Assembly (NCBI RefSeq): GCF_016827595.1
Contig: NZ_JAECMS010000006.1
Span: 118,753-182,752 of the forward strand
Reading direction: 5' to 3'
DNA length: 64,000 bases
Source: Luteirhabdus pelagi
Lineage (GTDB): Bacteria > Bacteroidota > Bacteroidia > Flavobacteriales > Flavobacteriaceae
In this document: in pieces, positions 51,081-62,250 of the stretch
Layout: each line of letters opens with the position of its first letter
Numbering within the stretch: the stretch's first letter is position 1
The notes under the pieces: model-generated
What the model was told of the DNA's origin: nothing
What the model saw: only the letters and a program-made list of their open reading frames with translations
Database searches by the model: none
Program-made: the position numbers and the translations under genes

Positions 51081-53269
51081 TTGGCGACTTCGCTGATAAA
51101 TTTGATTCGATAGAGCCGAAGTTCCTCTTCTTCGTATTCGCCATCGAATTCTTCCATGGCGACATCAATTTTATCGGTTTCGGCTTCTAAGAAGTAGTCG
51201 TGGATTTCTTCCTGTTGGTCTTCATCTAGGATGTCTTCAAGCCAATAGTCGATATTTAGCTTAGTACCACTATACACGATGGCTTCCATTTCCTTGATAA
51301 ATTCATTCATATCAAGACCTTTTCCGTCAGCGATGGTATCTAAAGGAAGCTTTCGATCCACATTTTGTATGATATATAATTTTAAGGCGCTGTTACTTCC
51401 AGTACTTTTCACCACAAAATCATCAGGACGAATAATATCGTTTTCCTCCACGTAACGTTCAATAAGTGCTAGAAATGGTTGCCCAAACTTTTTCGCCTTG
51501 CTTTCCCCCACCCCATGAACATTCGACAATTCATCCATTGTAATAGGATATTTTAGTGCCATATCTTCCAAGGAAGGGTCCTGAAAAATAACAAAGGGTG
51601 GTAAATCTTTTTTATCGGCTACCTTTTTTCGTTCTGCCTTCAACAACCTATAGAGGTCTTGGTCGGCGGCATCGCCTGCTTTTTTCTGGGAAACAATGGC
51701 ATCGTCGTTGGCCTCCTTAAAACTGTGGTCTTCCGTCATCATAAAAGTGGAAGGGTTCTCGATAAATTCCTTTCCGGCTTTCGTCATTTTAATGACACCA
51801 TAGGTTTCAATATCCTTTCGAATGTAACCTGCTACTAATAACTGACGTAATAATGCCATCCAATATTTCGATTCGTGTTCGTCTCCACTTCCAAAGAAGG
51901 GTTGCGAATCGGTACGGTGCGACTTTATCAACGCATTGGTTTTTCCGACCAACACATTCACAATTTCCTTCGCTTTATATTGTTGATTGGTCTTGGAAAC
52001 GATTTCCAGTAATTTTTTGGCATTTTGAGTAGCTTCGTGCTGCTTTTTGGGATGCCGCATATTATCGTCCATATCGCCGCCCTCACCCGTTTCATTATCG
52101 AACTCTTCACCAAAATAATGAAGGATAAACTTTCGACGTGAAATAGAGGTTTCCGCAAACGCGACCACTTCCTGTAATAATGCATGCCCGATTTCCTGTT
52201 CAGCCACAGGCTTGCCGCTCATAAACTTTTCAAGCTTTTCGATATCCTTATAGCTATAAAAGGCCAAACAATGTCCTTCACCCCCATCGCGACCTGCACG
52301 ACCGGTTTCCTGATAGTAGCTTTCGATGCTTTTAGGAATGTCGTTATGAATGACAAAGCGAACATCGGGTTTATCGATACCCATTCCGAAGGCAATGGTC
52401 GCCACTACTACATCTACATCTTCCTTTAGAAACATATCCTGATGCTTCACTCTTGTTTTGGAATCCAATCCCGCATGATAGGGAACTGCTTTAATGCCGT
52501 TCACCTGAAGGGTTTGTGCCAATTCTTCTACGCGTTTACGCGCCAAACAGTAAATGATTCCGCTTTTTCCTTCATTCTTTTTTACAAAGCGAGTGATGTC
52601 GGCATCGACATTCTTGGTCTTCGGGCGAATTTCATAGTATAAATTCGGTCGATTGAAGGAAGCCTTAAATGTATTGGCATCCTGAATCCCTAAGTTTTTT
52701 AAAATATCTTCTTGAACCTTCGGTGTAGCGGTTGCGGTTAATCCGATAATCGGAATACCATCCCCTAACCGTTGAATAATTTTACGAAGATTTCGGTATT
52801 CTGGTCGAAAGTCGTGTCCCCATTCACTTATACAGTGCGCTTCATCTATAGCGACAAACGAAATTTTTTGGGATTGAAAGAAATCGATGTATTCTTCCTT
52901 CGTCAATGACTCGGGAGCGACATACAAAAGTTTGGTCACGCCATTTTCAATATCGCTTTTTACCTGCCGTATTTCTGATTTGTTTAAGGAAGAATTCAAT
53001 ACATGTGCAATGCCTTCTTCAGAAGAAAGCGATCGTAGCGAATCCACCTGATTCTTCATCAATGCAATAAGGGGTGAAACAACAATGGCCGTACCATCCT
53101 TAATAAGTGCGGGAAGTTGGTAACAGAGCGATTTTCCACCGCCAGTTGGCATAATTACAAAGGTATTGTGATTGGTAAGAATGCTTTTTACGACATCTTC
53201 CTGTAATCCCTTAAAGGAACTAAAGCCAAAATAATGCTTAAGTGCTGCGTATAATTCAGTATCGGTCAC
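51077..53269 (-). CDS. recQ: ATP-dependent DNA helicase RecQ
   Basis: 730 residues. Motifs: MPTGGGKSLCYQLP (Walker A), AIDEAHCISEWGHDFRPEYR (DEAH), TATATPKV, QETGRAGRDG (motif VI), then an RQC winged-helix region and an HRDC domain (about 570-640, YPITMDELSNVHGVGESKAKKFG). RecQ unwinds forks and recombination intermediates. The C-terminal 90 residues are acidic. It is convergent with the BNR gene and divergent from the kdsD operon. Confidence 0.95.
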   Translation of the reverse strand: MTDTELYAALKHYFGFSSFKGLQEDVVKSILTNHNTFVIMPTGGGKSLCYQLPALIKDGTAIVVSPLIALMKNQVDSLRSLSSEEGIAHVLNSSLNKSEIRQVKSDIENGVTKLLYVAPESLTKEEYIDFFQSQKISFVAIDEAHCISEWGHDFRPEYRNLRKIIQRLGDGIPIIGLTATATPKVQEDILKNLGIQDANTFKASFNRPNLYYEIRPKTKNVDADITRFVKKNEGKSGIIYCLARKRVEELAQTLQVNGIKAVPYHAGLDSKTRVKHQDMFLKEDVDVVVATIAFGMGIDKPDVRFVIHNDIPKSIESYYQETGRAGRDGGEGHCLAFYSYKDIEKLEKFMSGKPVAEQEIGHALLQEVVAFAETSISRRKFILHYFGEEFDNETGEGGDMDDNMRHPKKQHEATQNAKKLLEIVSKTNQQYKAKEIVNVLVGKTNALIKSHRTDSQPFFGSGDEHESKYWMALLRQLLVAGYIRKDIETYGVIKMTKAGKEFIENPSTFMMTEDHSFKEANDDAIVSQKKAGDAADQDLYRLLKAERKKVADKKDLPPFVIFQDPSLEDMALKYPITMDELSNVHGVGESKAKKFGQPFLALIERYVEENDIIRPDDFVVKSTGSNSALKLYIIQNVDRKLPLDTIADGKGLDMNEFIKEMEAIVYSGTKLNIDYWLEDILDEDQQEEIHDYFLEAETDKIDVAMEEFDGEYEEEELRLYRIKFISEVAN

Positions 53270-53318
53270 GCTGCGAAATCTTTTATAAGTGAATCAATTG
53301 CGAATTGTTACGATTAAA

Positions 53319-53349
53319 TTGTGTTAGCGACGGAACAATTGTAATTTTG
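53319..53349 (+). promoter_or_regulatory. Promoter of the kdsD-tatC operon
   Basis: TTG (53319-53321), a 20-nt spacer and TAATTTTG (53342-53349, exact TAnnTTTG). The start codon lies about 120 nt further on, so the transcript would have a long leader. Confidence 0.6.
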
Positions 53350-53472
53350 CAATCGTTGCCTGCAAACGGTATCTTATGCTGAAGATAGGGCCGATAGGCG
53401 ATTTTTTTAAAAATTTGCATTCTAAATATACTAAATTCCCCTACAGTTACAAACTAAGAAACCGCTAAAGTT

Positions 53473-54438
53473 TTGAGCACAACCGAACAGATTATAGCCA
53501 TCGCAAAACGCACCATCCGAATTGAGAGTGAAGCCATCGCGCACCTTGAATCGCTCGTGGATGATGAGTTCGCAGCCGCTGCAGAATATATTTACAAATC
53601 GAAAGGAAGGGTTATTATCACCGGAATCGGAAAAAGCGCCAACATTGCCACAAAGATTGTGGCGACGCTAAACTCTACAGGTACTCCCGCCATCTTTATG
53701 CATGCTGCAGATGCCATCCATGGCGATTTGGGCACCATATTGGAAAACGATACTGTAATCTGTATTTCAAAAAGTGGAAACACACCAGAAATAAAAGTAC
53801 TGGTTCCGCTAATTAAAGGCATCAATAACAAATTAATTGCCATTACTTCCAATCGAGAAAGTTTCTTGGGCCAGCAAGCCGATTTCGTGTTACATGCCTT
53901 TGCCGAAAAGGAAGCCTGCCCTAACAATTTGGCACCTACTACCAGTACGACCGCACAGTTGGTAATGGGCGATGCCTTGGCTATGGCGTTATTGGAATTG
54001 CGAGGCTTTTCGAGTAGCGATTTTGCGAAATTCCACCCCGGAGGTTCACTAGGGAAGAAATTATATACCAGAGTTAGCGATCTCGCTGCCTTGAATGCGA
54101 AACCTGAGGTATCCACTGGTACGCCTGTTAAGGATGTGATTGTTGAGATTTCAGAGAAAATGTTGGGTGTGACCGCAGTAGTAGAAAATGAAAAAATTCT
54201 TGGTATTATTACCGATGGCGATTTACGTCGTATGCTTGCGAAGACAGATTCCTTTAAGGGATTGACGGCTAAGGATATCATGACACAAAACCCTAAAACC
54301 ATCGACGCAGACGAAATGGCGGTAGAAGCCATGGAACGTATGGATCAAAATGGAATTACACAATTACTTGTGGTAGATAATGGTAAGTATACCGGTGTGG
54401 TTCATATTCATAATCTTACCAAAGAAGGCATTATTTAA
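53473..54438 (+). CDS. kdsD: Arabinose-5-phosphate isomerase-like protein (KpsF/GutQ, KdsD)
   Basis: 321 residues with a TTG start: an in-frame TAA lies at 53455-53457 and no ATG or GTG occurs between it and TTG 53473. SIS domain (about 30-180): ITGIGKSANIATK, SKSGNTPEIK, TTSTTAQLVMGDALA and FHPGGSLGKKL, followed by two CBS domains (about 205-321). It converts ribulose-5-P to arabinose-5-P for KDO/LPS synthesis. tatC starts within its stop codon (TAATG). Confidence 0.93.
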   Translation: MSTTEQIIAIAKRTIRIESEAIAHLESLVDDEFAAAAEYIYKSKGRVIITGIGKSANIATKIVATLNSTGTPAIFMHAADAIHGDLGTILENDTVICISKSGNTPEIKVLVPLIKGINNKLIAITSNRESFLGQQADFVLHAFAEKEACPNNLAPTTSTTAQLVMGDALAMALLELRGFSSSDFAKFHPGGSLGKKLYTRVSDLAALNAKPEVSTGTPVKDVIVEISEKMLGVTAVVENEKILGIITDGDLRRMLAKTDSFKGLTAKDIMTQNPKTIDADEMAVEAMERMDQNGITQLLVVDNGKYTGVVHIHNLTKEGII

Positions 54439-55265
54439 TGGCGAAAAAGCTTCAACAAAACAATTCTGAAAAGGAAATGTCCTTTTTAGACCATTTGGAG
54501 GAACTCCGCTGGCACCTCATTCGATCCACAGCGGCAGTCGTAATTGTTGCTACGGGAGCATTTATCGCTAAGGACTTTATTTTCGATGTGCTGCTGTTTG
54601 GTCCAAAAAGTGCCGACTTTCCCACCTACCGCATGCTATGTCAGGCTGCACAATTTATAGGAATGGATAGCTTTTGTTTCGATGAACTCCCGTTCCGAAT
54701 CCAAAGTAGAACCATGTCCGGACAATTCTCGGCCCATATCTGGACATCGATAACTGCAGGATTTATTTTAGCCTTTCCTTATATCCTGTATGAGTTTTGG
54801 AAGTTTATCAGTCCTGGATTAATGCCTAACGAACGTAAAAATAGTCGTGGTTTTATTTTAATCGCCTCTTTTTTGTTTTTCCTTGGTGTCCTTTTCGGCT
54901 ATTATGTCGTTACACCTTTATCGATTAATTTCTTGGGAAGCTATCGCGTAAGTGAACAAGTATTCAACGACTTCGATCTGAGCAGCTATATCTCTTTAGT
55001 ACGCGCCTCGGTCGTTGCGAGTGGGCTTATTTTCGAGCTACCAATCGTGATTTATTTCCTCACAAAAATTGGATTGGTCACACCTGAAATATTACGGAAA
55101 TATCGCAAATTTGCTCTCGTTATCGTATTGATCATTTCTGCCGTCATTACCCCTCCCGATATCGCAAGCCAAGTAATTGTTGCAGTGCCGGTTGTAATTC
55201 TTTACGAAATCAGTATTTATATTTCAAAAGCGGTTGTCCGCAACCAGAAAAAAGCGAAAAAGTAA
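54438..55265 (+). CDS. tatC: Sec-independent protein translocase TatC
   Basis: 275 residues with six membrane helices. It shows MSFLDHLEELRWHLIRS (the TatC N-terminal signature), FILAFPYILYEFWKFISPGL and VITPPDIASQ. TatC binds the twin-arginine signal. TatA/TatB genes are not in the window. It overlaps kdsD by 1 nt and is followed 1 nt later by an AhpD-like gene, so the three form an operon. Confidence 0.96.
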   Translation: MAKKLQQNNSEKEMSFLDHLEELRWHLIRSTAAVVIVATGAFIAKDFIFDVLLFGPKSADFPTYRMLCQAAQFIGMDSFCFDELPFRIQSRTMSGQFSAHIWTSITAGFILAFPYILYEFWKFISPGLMPNERKNSRGFILIASFLFFLGVLFGYYVVTPLSINFLGSYRVSEQVFNDFDLSSYISLVRASVVASGLIFELPIVIYFLTKIGLVTPEILRKYRKFALVIVLIISAVITPPDIASQVIVAVPVVILYEISIYISKAVVRNQKKAKK

Positions 55266-55266
55266 G

Positions 55267-55620
55267 ATGGAGAACAACATCGTTTCAGAATTTAACGCTT
55301 ACCGTTCTAAGATGAACGCCAAGCTATTGACGGATAACAACAAGGTGATTCGTCGCATTTTCAACCTCGACACCAATGCCTTTGCAGAAGGCGCTCTTCC
55401 GAAGAAAACAAAGGAGTTGATGGGCTTGGGAAACTCGATGGTATTGCGTTGCGACGATTGTGTTCGTTACCATTTGGAAGCCTGTTTCAACCTAGGGGTT
55501 ACGAAAGAAGAAGTGGTCGAGGCACTTAGTATTTCCTTGCTTATCGGCGGAACGATTGTTATTCCACACCTGCGTCGTGCGTACGAATTTTGGGAAGCGC
55601 TGGAGCAACAAAATCAATAA
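55267..55620 (+). CDS. AhpD-like carboxymuconolactone decarboxylase family protein
   Basis: 117 residues from ATG 55267 (the frame is open earlier inside tatC, but the 1-nt gap fits an operon). All-helical CMD fold with the redox motif CDDCVRYHLEAC (about 63-74): CxxC plus the conserved His. Members include AhpD peroxidase partners and lactone decarboxylases; the CxxC suggests alkylhydroperoxidase activity. It is cytosolic and last in the kdsD-tatC operon. Confidence 0.88.
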   Translation: MENNIVSEFNAYRSKMNAKLLTDNNKVIRRIFNLDTNAFAEGALPKKTKELMGLGNSMVLRCDDCVRYHLEACFNLGVTKEEVVEALSISLLIGGTIVIPHLRRAYEFWEALEQQNQ

Positions 55621-55665
55621 ATCCCCTAACACCTATCGCTTAACATAAGCTTAAGCCTTTCCCAC

Positions 55666-55696
55666 TTTCAAATCGAGGGTCAAATCGTTATATTTG
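55666..55696 (+). promoter_or_regulatory. Promoter of the isocitrate dehydrogenase gene
   Basis: TTTC (55666-55669, one mismatch to TTTG), a 19-nt spacer and TATATTTG (55689-55696, exact -7). The ATG is 45 nt downstream. Confidence 0.6.
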
Positions 55697-55708
55697 CGTT
55701 TCTTTTAA

Positions 55709-57970
<2,262 letters not shown>

Positions 57971-57981
57971 GTCAAAACAAT

Positions 57982-58012
57982 AAAGCCTTCAGCTTCGGTT
58001 GAAGGCTTTTTA
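57982..58012 (+). terminator. Terminator of icd
   Basis: AGCCTTCA and TGAAGGCT form an 8-bp stem with a GCTTCGGT loop, followed by TTTTTA. It lies just after the icd stop and overlaps the first codons open upstream of the TonB receptor gene. Confidence 0.9.
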
Positions 58013-58025
58013 TGTTACAATTGCC

Positions 58026-60389
58026 TTGAAGAAAAAGATACTTACCCTATTGTTGCTGCTATTGGGACTTGTTGTAATGTCCCAAGAAAAATTCACCTTG
58101 AGTGGTACCGTGGAGGAAGCAGACACCGGGGAAACCCTTATCGGTGTCAATATCCTAATTCCTTCACTCAATACGGGAACAGTTACCAACGAGTATGGTT
58201 ATTATAGCATTAGCTTGACAGAAGGCACATACGAAGTTTTTTACCGCAGTCTGGGGTTTGCCACGCAAAAGCGAACCATCGACCTATCGCGAGATCAAAC
58301 TATAAACCTTTCACTGGAAAGCGATACCGAAGCCCTCGATGAAGTCCTTATTACGGCCGATGCAGAAAGACTTAACATTAAAAAACCGGAAATGAGCGTA
58401 AACCGCCTTTCCTCCAATACCATCAAAAAGATTCCTGTGGTGTTGGGAGAGAAAGATGTAATTAAATCGCTAAAGCTCTTACCCGGCGTTACTGGCGGTG
58501 GTGAAGGTGCTAGCGGCTTCAATGTTCGCGGTGGGGCGGCCGATCAAAATTTGATTCTTCTGGATGAAGCAACCTTATTTAGTAGCGATCACCTTTTTGG
58601 CTTCTTTTCGGTTTTTAATCCAGATGCCATAAAAGACCTGACACTTTATAAGGGTGGTATTCCAGCTAGATATGGCGGTAGAGTGTCGTCAGTTTTGGAT
58701 ATCTATCAAAAAGATGGGAATAAACAACGCTTTGGTGCGACCGGAGGCATTGGATTGGTAGCAAGTCGATTATTGCTGGAAGGACCAATAAAAAAAGATA
58801 CCGCTTCCTTTCTGATTGGCGGAAGAAGCAGTTACGCCCATTTATTCTTGCCACTTTTCGACAACGACAATGTTGCGTATTTCTACGATTTAAATACTAA
58901 GGTTAGTTACACCCTCAATGAACGAAACAAGCTTTTCCTCTCTGGTTATTTTGGTAGGGACAAGTTCGATATCGCCGATAGTTTTTCAAACTTATACGGA
59001 AACACTACGCTGAATCTACGCTGGAACCATTTATATTCCGATAAGCTCTTCAGTAACTTATCCCTGATTTTTTCTGATTACTACTATGGATTGGAATTAT
59101 CGTTTGTAGAGTTCGATTTTGATAGTGGGATTCGAAATTTTAATGTGAAGTACGATTTAACACATTTTCTCTCCGAAAAGGTTGAAATGCGCTACGGACT
59201 CAATAGTATTTATTACAAATTCAATCCTGGTGATATCCGTCCTACTACCGAAAGCTCGGGCATCAATCCATTCAAGCTTACCGACAAGTATGCTTTTGAA
59301 AATGCTGTTTATGCCGAAGCAGAAATCGAACTCACGCCAAAACTATCCGTACAGGCTGGTTTACGACTGTCTACGTTTAACCGACTGGGCCAAGATGAGT
59401 TTTATTTATATGAAAATGACAATCCGGTAACCTACGATTCGAACTTGGACATCTATCAAAAGGCAACGCCAATCGATACCATCTCACAATCGCGTAGTGA
59501 AACCATCGAAGCTTTCGCCAATCTAGAGCCTCGCTTGGGTATTGCCTATCAACTGAGTGATGATGCTTCAATTAAAGCGAGTTACAACAGGATGGCACAA
59601 TACATTCACCTTATTAGTAATACATCGGCTCCTACGCCTTTCGATGTGTATGCACCAAGTGGTAAATATATCGAGCCCCAATTAGCCGATCAGGTGGCTT
59701 TGGGCTATTTTAGAAATTTTGAAGATTTCTCCTTTTCCGCAGAAACCTTCTATAAAACGGTACAAAACCGATTGGATTATGTAGATGATGCCGATTTAAT
59801 TGCCAACAATGCCATTGAACAAATCCTACTAAATGGAGAGGCTAGAGCCTACGGATTAGAACTGTTACTACGTAAAACGCAGGGCAAATTGCAAGGATGG
59901 ATTGCCTATACGCTTTCCAAAAGTGAACAACGAACGCCGGGAAGAACGCCAGAGGAAATTGGCATAAACAACGGGGAATGGTACAATTCGCCATGGGACA
60001 AAACCCACGATATTAGCATTACAGCACAATATGAATGGAACGATCGCTGGTCGTTTGGTGCTAACTTTGTTTATCAAACCGGTAGACCCGAAACCTTTCC
60101 CTCTGCTCAATATGTATTCAATGAGCTAACAGTTCCAGTATATGGTCCTCGAAACTCGGAACGCTTAAGCAGTTACCATCATCTTGATGTTTCAGCCACA
60201 TGGAATCCGAAAGGCAAAGAGGACAAAGCTTGGGAAGGCGAATGGGTCTTCAGCATTTACAATGTGTACAATCGTATGAATGCAGCTTCCTATTCCTTTG
60301 GAAGAAATACCGATAACGGTCAAAATGAAGCAACGCGATTGAGTATTTTTGGAATCATTCCCTCTGTAACCTATAACTTCAAATTCTGA
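58026..60389 (+). CDS. TonB-dependent receptor with carboxypeptidase-regulatory-like domain
   Basis: 787 residues. The start is TTG at 58026, because it gives the signal peptide MKKKILTLLLLLLGLVVMSQ; an earlier TTG at 57999 lies within the icd terminator, and no in-frame ATG is present. Domains in order: CarboxypepD_reg-like (about 25-105), plug (about 110-225, with FNVRGGAADQN and KGGIPARYGGRVSSVLD) and a C-terminal beta-barrel. It is an outer-membrane importer powered by TonB. The DUF4249 lipoprotein gene begins within its stop codon (TGATG), a common pair in Bacteroidota. Confidence 0.93.
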   Translation: MKKKILTLLLLLLGLVVMSQEKFTLSGTVEEADTGETLIGVNILIPSLNTGTVTNEYGYYSISLTEGTYEVFYRSLGFATQKRTIDLSRDQTINLSLESDTEALDEVLITADAERLNIKKPEMSVNRLSSNTIKKIPVVLGEKDVIKSLKLLPGVTGGGEGASGFNVRGGAADQNLILLDEATLFSSDHLFGFFSVFNPDAIKDLTLYKGGIPARYGGRVSSVLDIYQKDGNKQRFGATGGIGLVASRLLLEGPIKKDTASFLIGGRSSYAHLFLPLFDNDNVAYFYDLNTKVSYTLNERNKLFLSGYFGRDKFDIADSFSNLYGNTTLNLRWNHLYSDKLFSNLSLIFSDYYYGLELSFVEFDFDSGIRNFNVKYDLTHFLSEKVEMRYGLNSIYYKFNPGDIRPTTESSGINPFKLTDKYAFENAVYAEAEIELTPKLSVQAGLRLSTFNRLGQDEFYLYENDNPVTYDSNLDIYQKATPIDTISQSRSETIEAFANLEPRLGIAYQLSDDASIKASYNRMAQYIHLISNTSAPTPFDVYAPSGKYIEPQLADQVALGYFRNFEDFSFSAETFYKTVQNRLDYVDDADLIANNAIEQILLNGEARAYGLELLLRKTQGKLQGWIAYTLSKSEQRTPGRTPEEIGINNGEWYNSPWDKTHDISITAQYEWNDRWSFGANFVYQTGRPETFPSAQYVFNELTVPVYGPRNSERLSSYHHLDVSATWNPKGKEDKAWEGEWVFSIYNVYNRMNAASYSFGRNTDNGQNEATRLSIFGIIPSVTYNFKF

Positions 60390-61198
60390 TGAAAAAACTT
60401 TTTTACATTCTAGGGGTTTTAGCCATCAGTTTGATGGGGTGTGAAGATGTTATTGACGTTGATCTTCCAGAAAGTGAACCGCGCCTGGTAATTGATGCAG
60501 CGATCTTTCGAAATGTTGAGACGGAGGAAACCATACTTCGCGTCATACTTTCACAAACCACTCCCTTTTTTGATGAACAAATACGTTTCGTAAATGATGC
60601 CGAGGTACGCATTACTTCTTCCAATGATGAGACATTTTTGCTAGAGGCTATTGGAGAAGGCGAATATACAAATCCAAATATTGTCGTTGAAAGCGATGTT
60701 TACTATACACTTGAAGTAACCTTTGAAGGTGAAACCTATTCAGCGACAGAGACTATAGAGACAGTTGTTCCTTTGGAATTTGTGGACCAAGACGATGAAG
60801 GCGGTTTCGACAATGAAAGTATCGAATTAAAAGCTTACTTTACCGATCCAGCAAATGTTGAAAACTTCTACTTTTTCGAAGGACTATCAGAAAGAGGCAA
60901 TTCGTATGATGCTTTGGAAGATGAGTTCTTCGATGGAAACCCCATTTTTGGATTTTATTTCGTCGACGACTTAGAAGCGGAAGATGAAGTAACCTTTCGA
61001 TTAAGCGGAATAGATGTACAGTACTATGATTATTTATTTACACTACTTCAACAAACCGGCGATCAAAGTGGAGGGCCCTTCGAAGTACAACCCGCAACCG
61101 TTCGAGGAAATATTGTAAACCAAACCGATCCGGACAATTATCCCTTAGGATATTTTAGAATCTCGGAAGTTTCAATCCTTACCTACACCGTTCAATAG
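60389..61198 (+). CDS. DUF4249 lipoprotein, partner of the TonB receptor
   Basis: 269 residues. Lipobox SLMG-C (acylated Cys18), then the standard DUF4249 start EDVIDVDLPESEPRLVIDAAI. All-beta, acidic protein expected at the outer membrane next to the receptor. It may act like SusD in ligand capture, but the ligand is unknown. It overlaps the receptor gene by 1 nt. Confidence 0.9.
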   Translation: MKKLFYILGVLAISLMGCEDVIDVDLPESEPRLVIDAAIFRNVETEETILRVILSQTTPFFDEQIRFVNDAEVRITSSNDETFLLEAIGEGEYTNPNIVVESDVYYTLEVTFEGETYSATETIETVVPLEFVDQDDEGGFDNESIELKAYFTDPANVENFYFFEGLSERGNSYDALEDEFFDGNPIFGFYFVDDLEAEDEVTFRLSGIDVQYYDYLFTLLQQTGDQSGGPFEVQPATVRGNIVNQTDPDNYPLGYFRISEVSILTYTVQ

Positions 61199-61206
61199 GA
61201 GTTCCG

Positions 61207-61214
61207 TATTTTTG
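61207..61214 (+). promoter_or_regulatory. -7-like element before murQ (TATTTTTG)
   Basis: Exact TAnnTTTG ending 4 nt before the ATG at 61219. If used, the transcript would be nearly leaderless. The -33 is weak, and murQ could also be read from the upstream DUF4249 transcript (20-nt gap). Confidence 0.4.
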
Positions 61215-61218
61215 TGTC

Positions 61219-62040
61219 ATGAGTTTTCAAAAAACCACAGAAGCCGATTCGCACTACGACCACTTGGAAAAGATGAGCATCCAAGAACTACTGGTCAATA
61301 TCAACATGGAGGACCAAAAAGTTCCGATAGCTGTTCAAAAAGCACTTCCCCAGATAGAGGTTCTTACCCAAATTGTTTCAGAAAAATTGAAAAATGGTGG
61401 CCGATTGTTTTATATCGGAGCCGGGACAAGCGGTCGACTTGGCATTGTAGATGCCAGTGAATGCCCACCAACGTTCGGCGTTCCACACGGGTTGGTAATC
61501 GGTTTAATGGCCGGCGGCGATAGTGCTATGCGAAAAGCCGTTGAGTTTGCAGAAGACTCCGAAAAACAAGGCTGGAAGGACCTACAGGAGTACGAAATTT
61601 CAGAAAAAGATGTGGTAATCGGAATAGCTGCTTCTGGTACGACACCCTATGTAATTGGTGCTTTAAAGAAGTGTAATGATAATAATATCAGCACAGGCTG
61701 CATAACCTGTAATCATGGAAGTCCATTGGCAAAAACCGCTCAATTCCCCGTAGAAGTGGTGGTCGGACCAGAATTTGTAACCGGTAGTTCCCGAATGAAA
61801 GCCGGAACAGCACAAAAACTCGTCCTAAACATGATCTCAACTGCGGCCATGATTCAGTTAGGTCGCGTAGAAGGGAATAAGATGGTCGACATGCAACTTA
61901 GTAACAATAAACTTGTACACCGAGGCACCCGAATGGTAATGGAAGTCTTGAATATTTCCGAAGAAAAAGCAAACGAGCTTTTACTAAAGCATGGTAGCGT
62001 ACGATCCGCCATAAAAGCTTTCCCCGATGAAACACACTAA
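61219..62040 (+). CDS. murQ: N-acetylmuramic acid 6-phosphate etherase MurQ
   Basis: 273 residues, SIS-domain protein. Motifs: YIGAGTSGRLGIVDASECPPTFG with the catalytic glutamate, GIAASGTTPYVIGAL and the family signature GPEFVTGSSRMKAGTAQK. It cleaves the lactyl ether of MurNAc-6-P during cell-wall recycling. No kinase (AnmK or MurK) lies in the window. The DUF6095 gene overlaps its end by 14 nt. Confidence 0.96.
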   Translation: MSFQKTTEADSHYDHLEKMSIQELLVNINMEDQKVPIAVQKALPQIEVLTQIVSEKLKNGGRLFYIGAGTSGRLGIVDASECPPTFGVPHGLVIGLMAGGDSAMRKAVEFAEDSEKQGWKDLQEYEISEKDVVIGIAASGTTPYVIGALKKCNDNNISTGCITCNHGSPLAKTAQFPVEVVVGPEFVTGSSRMKAGTAQKLVLNMISTAAMIQLGRVEGNKMVDMQLSNNKLVHRGTRMVMEVLNISEEKANELLLKHGSVRSAIKAFPDETH

Positions 62041-62248
62041 CAAAAAGTTGCTGGTAAAAGGCATCAAGCGCTTGGCGATTTGTATTCCCTTACTAGTACT
62101 GACAACCTACGTTATCACCTTTTCCTTTTTAAACAAGGAAACCATACCGCTATATATAATCCTGCCACTAGGCATATTGCTAATGGCAGGAACTATTTAT
62201 TTATTATTTAGCGGAATCAAGATTATTCTTTCTTCCTTATTCGACTGA
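62027..62248 (+). CDS. DUF6095 small two-TM membrane protein
   Basis: 73 residues, basic N-terminus (KHTNKKLLVKGIKR) then two hydrophobic helices (about 16-36 and 42-65). A recurrent small protein downstream of murQ in Flavobacteriia; function unknown. It overlaps murQ by 14 nt, which indicates coupled translation. It converges on the T9SS gene with a 2-nt gap. Confidence 0.85.
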   Translation: MKHTNKKLLVKGIKRLAICIPLLVLTTYVITFSFLNKETIPLYIILPLGILLMAGTIYLLFSGIKIILSSLFD

Positions 62249-62250
62249 TT

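Noticed and set aside
53592..54332. 246-residue minus-strand frame inside kdsD
   Set aside because: Antisense shadow of a well-conserved gene; no family resemblance.
57999..58025. TTG at 57999 as start of the TonB receptor
   Set aside because: It falls inside the icd terminator hairpin and would add residues in front of a proper signal peptide.
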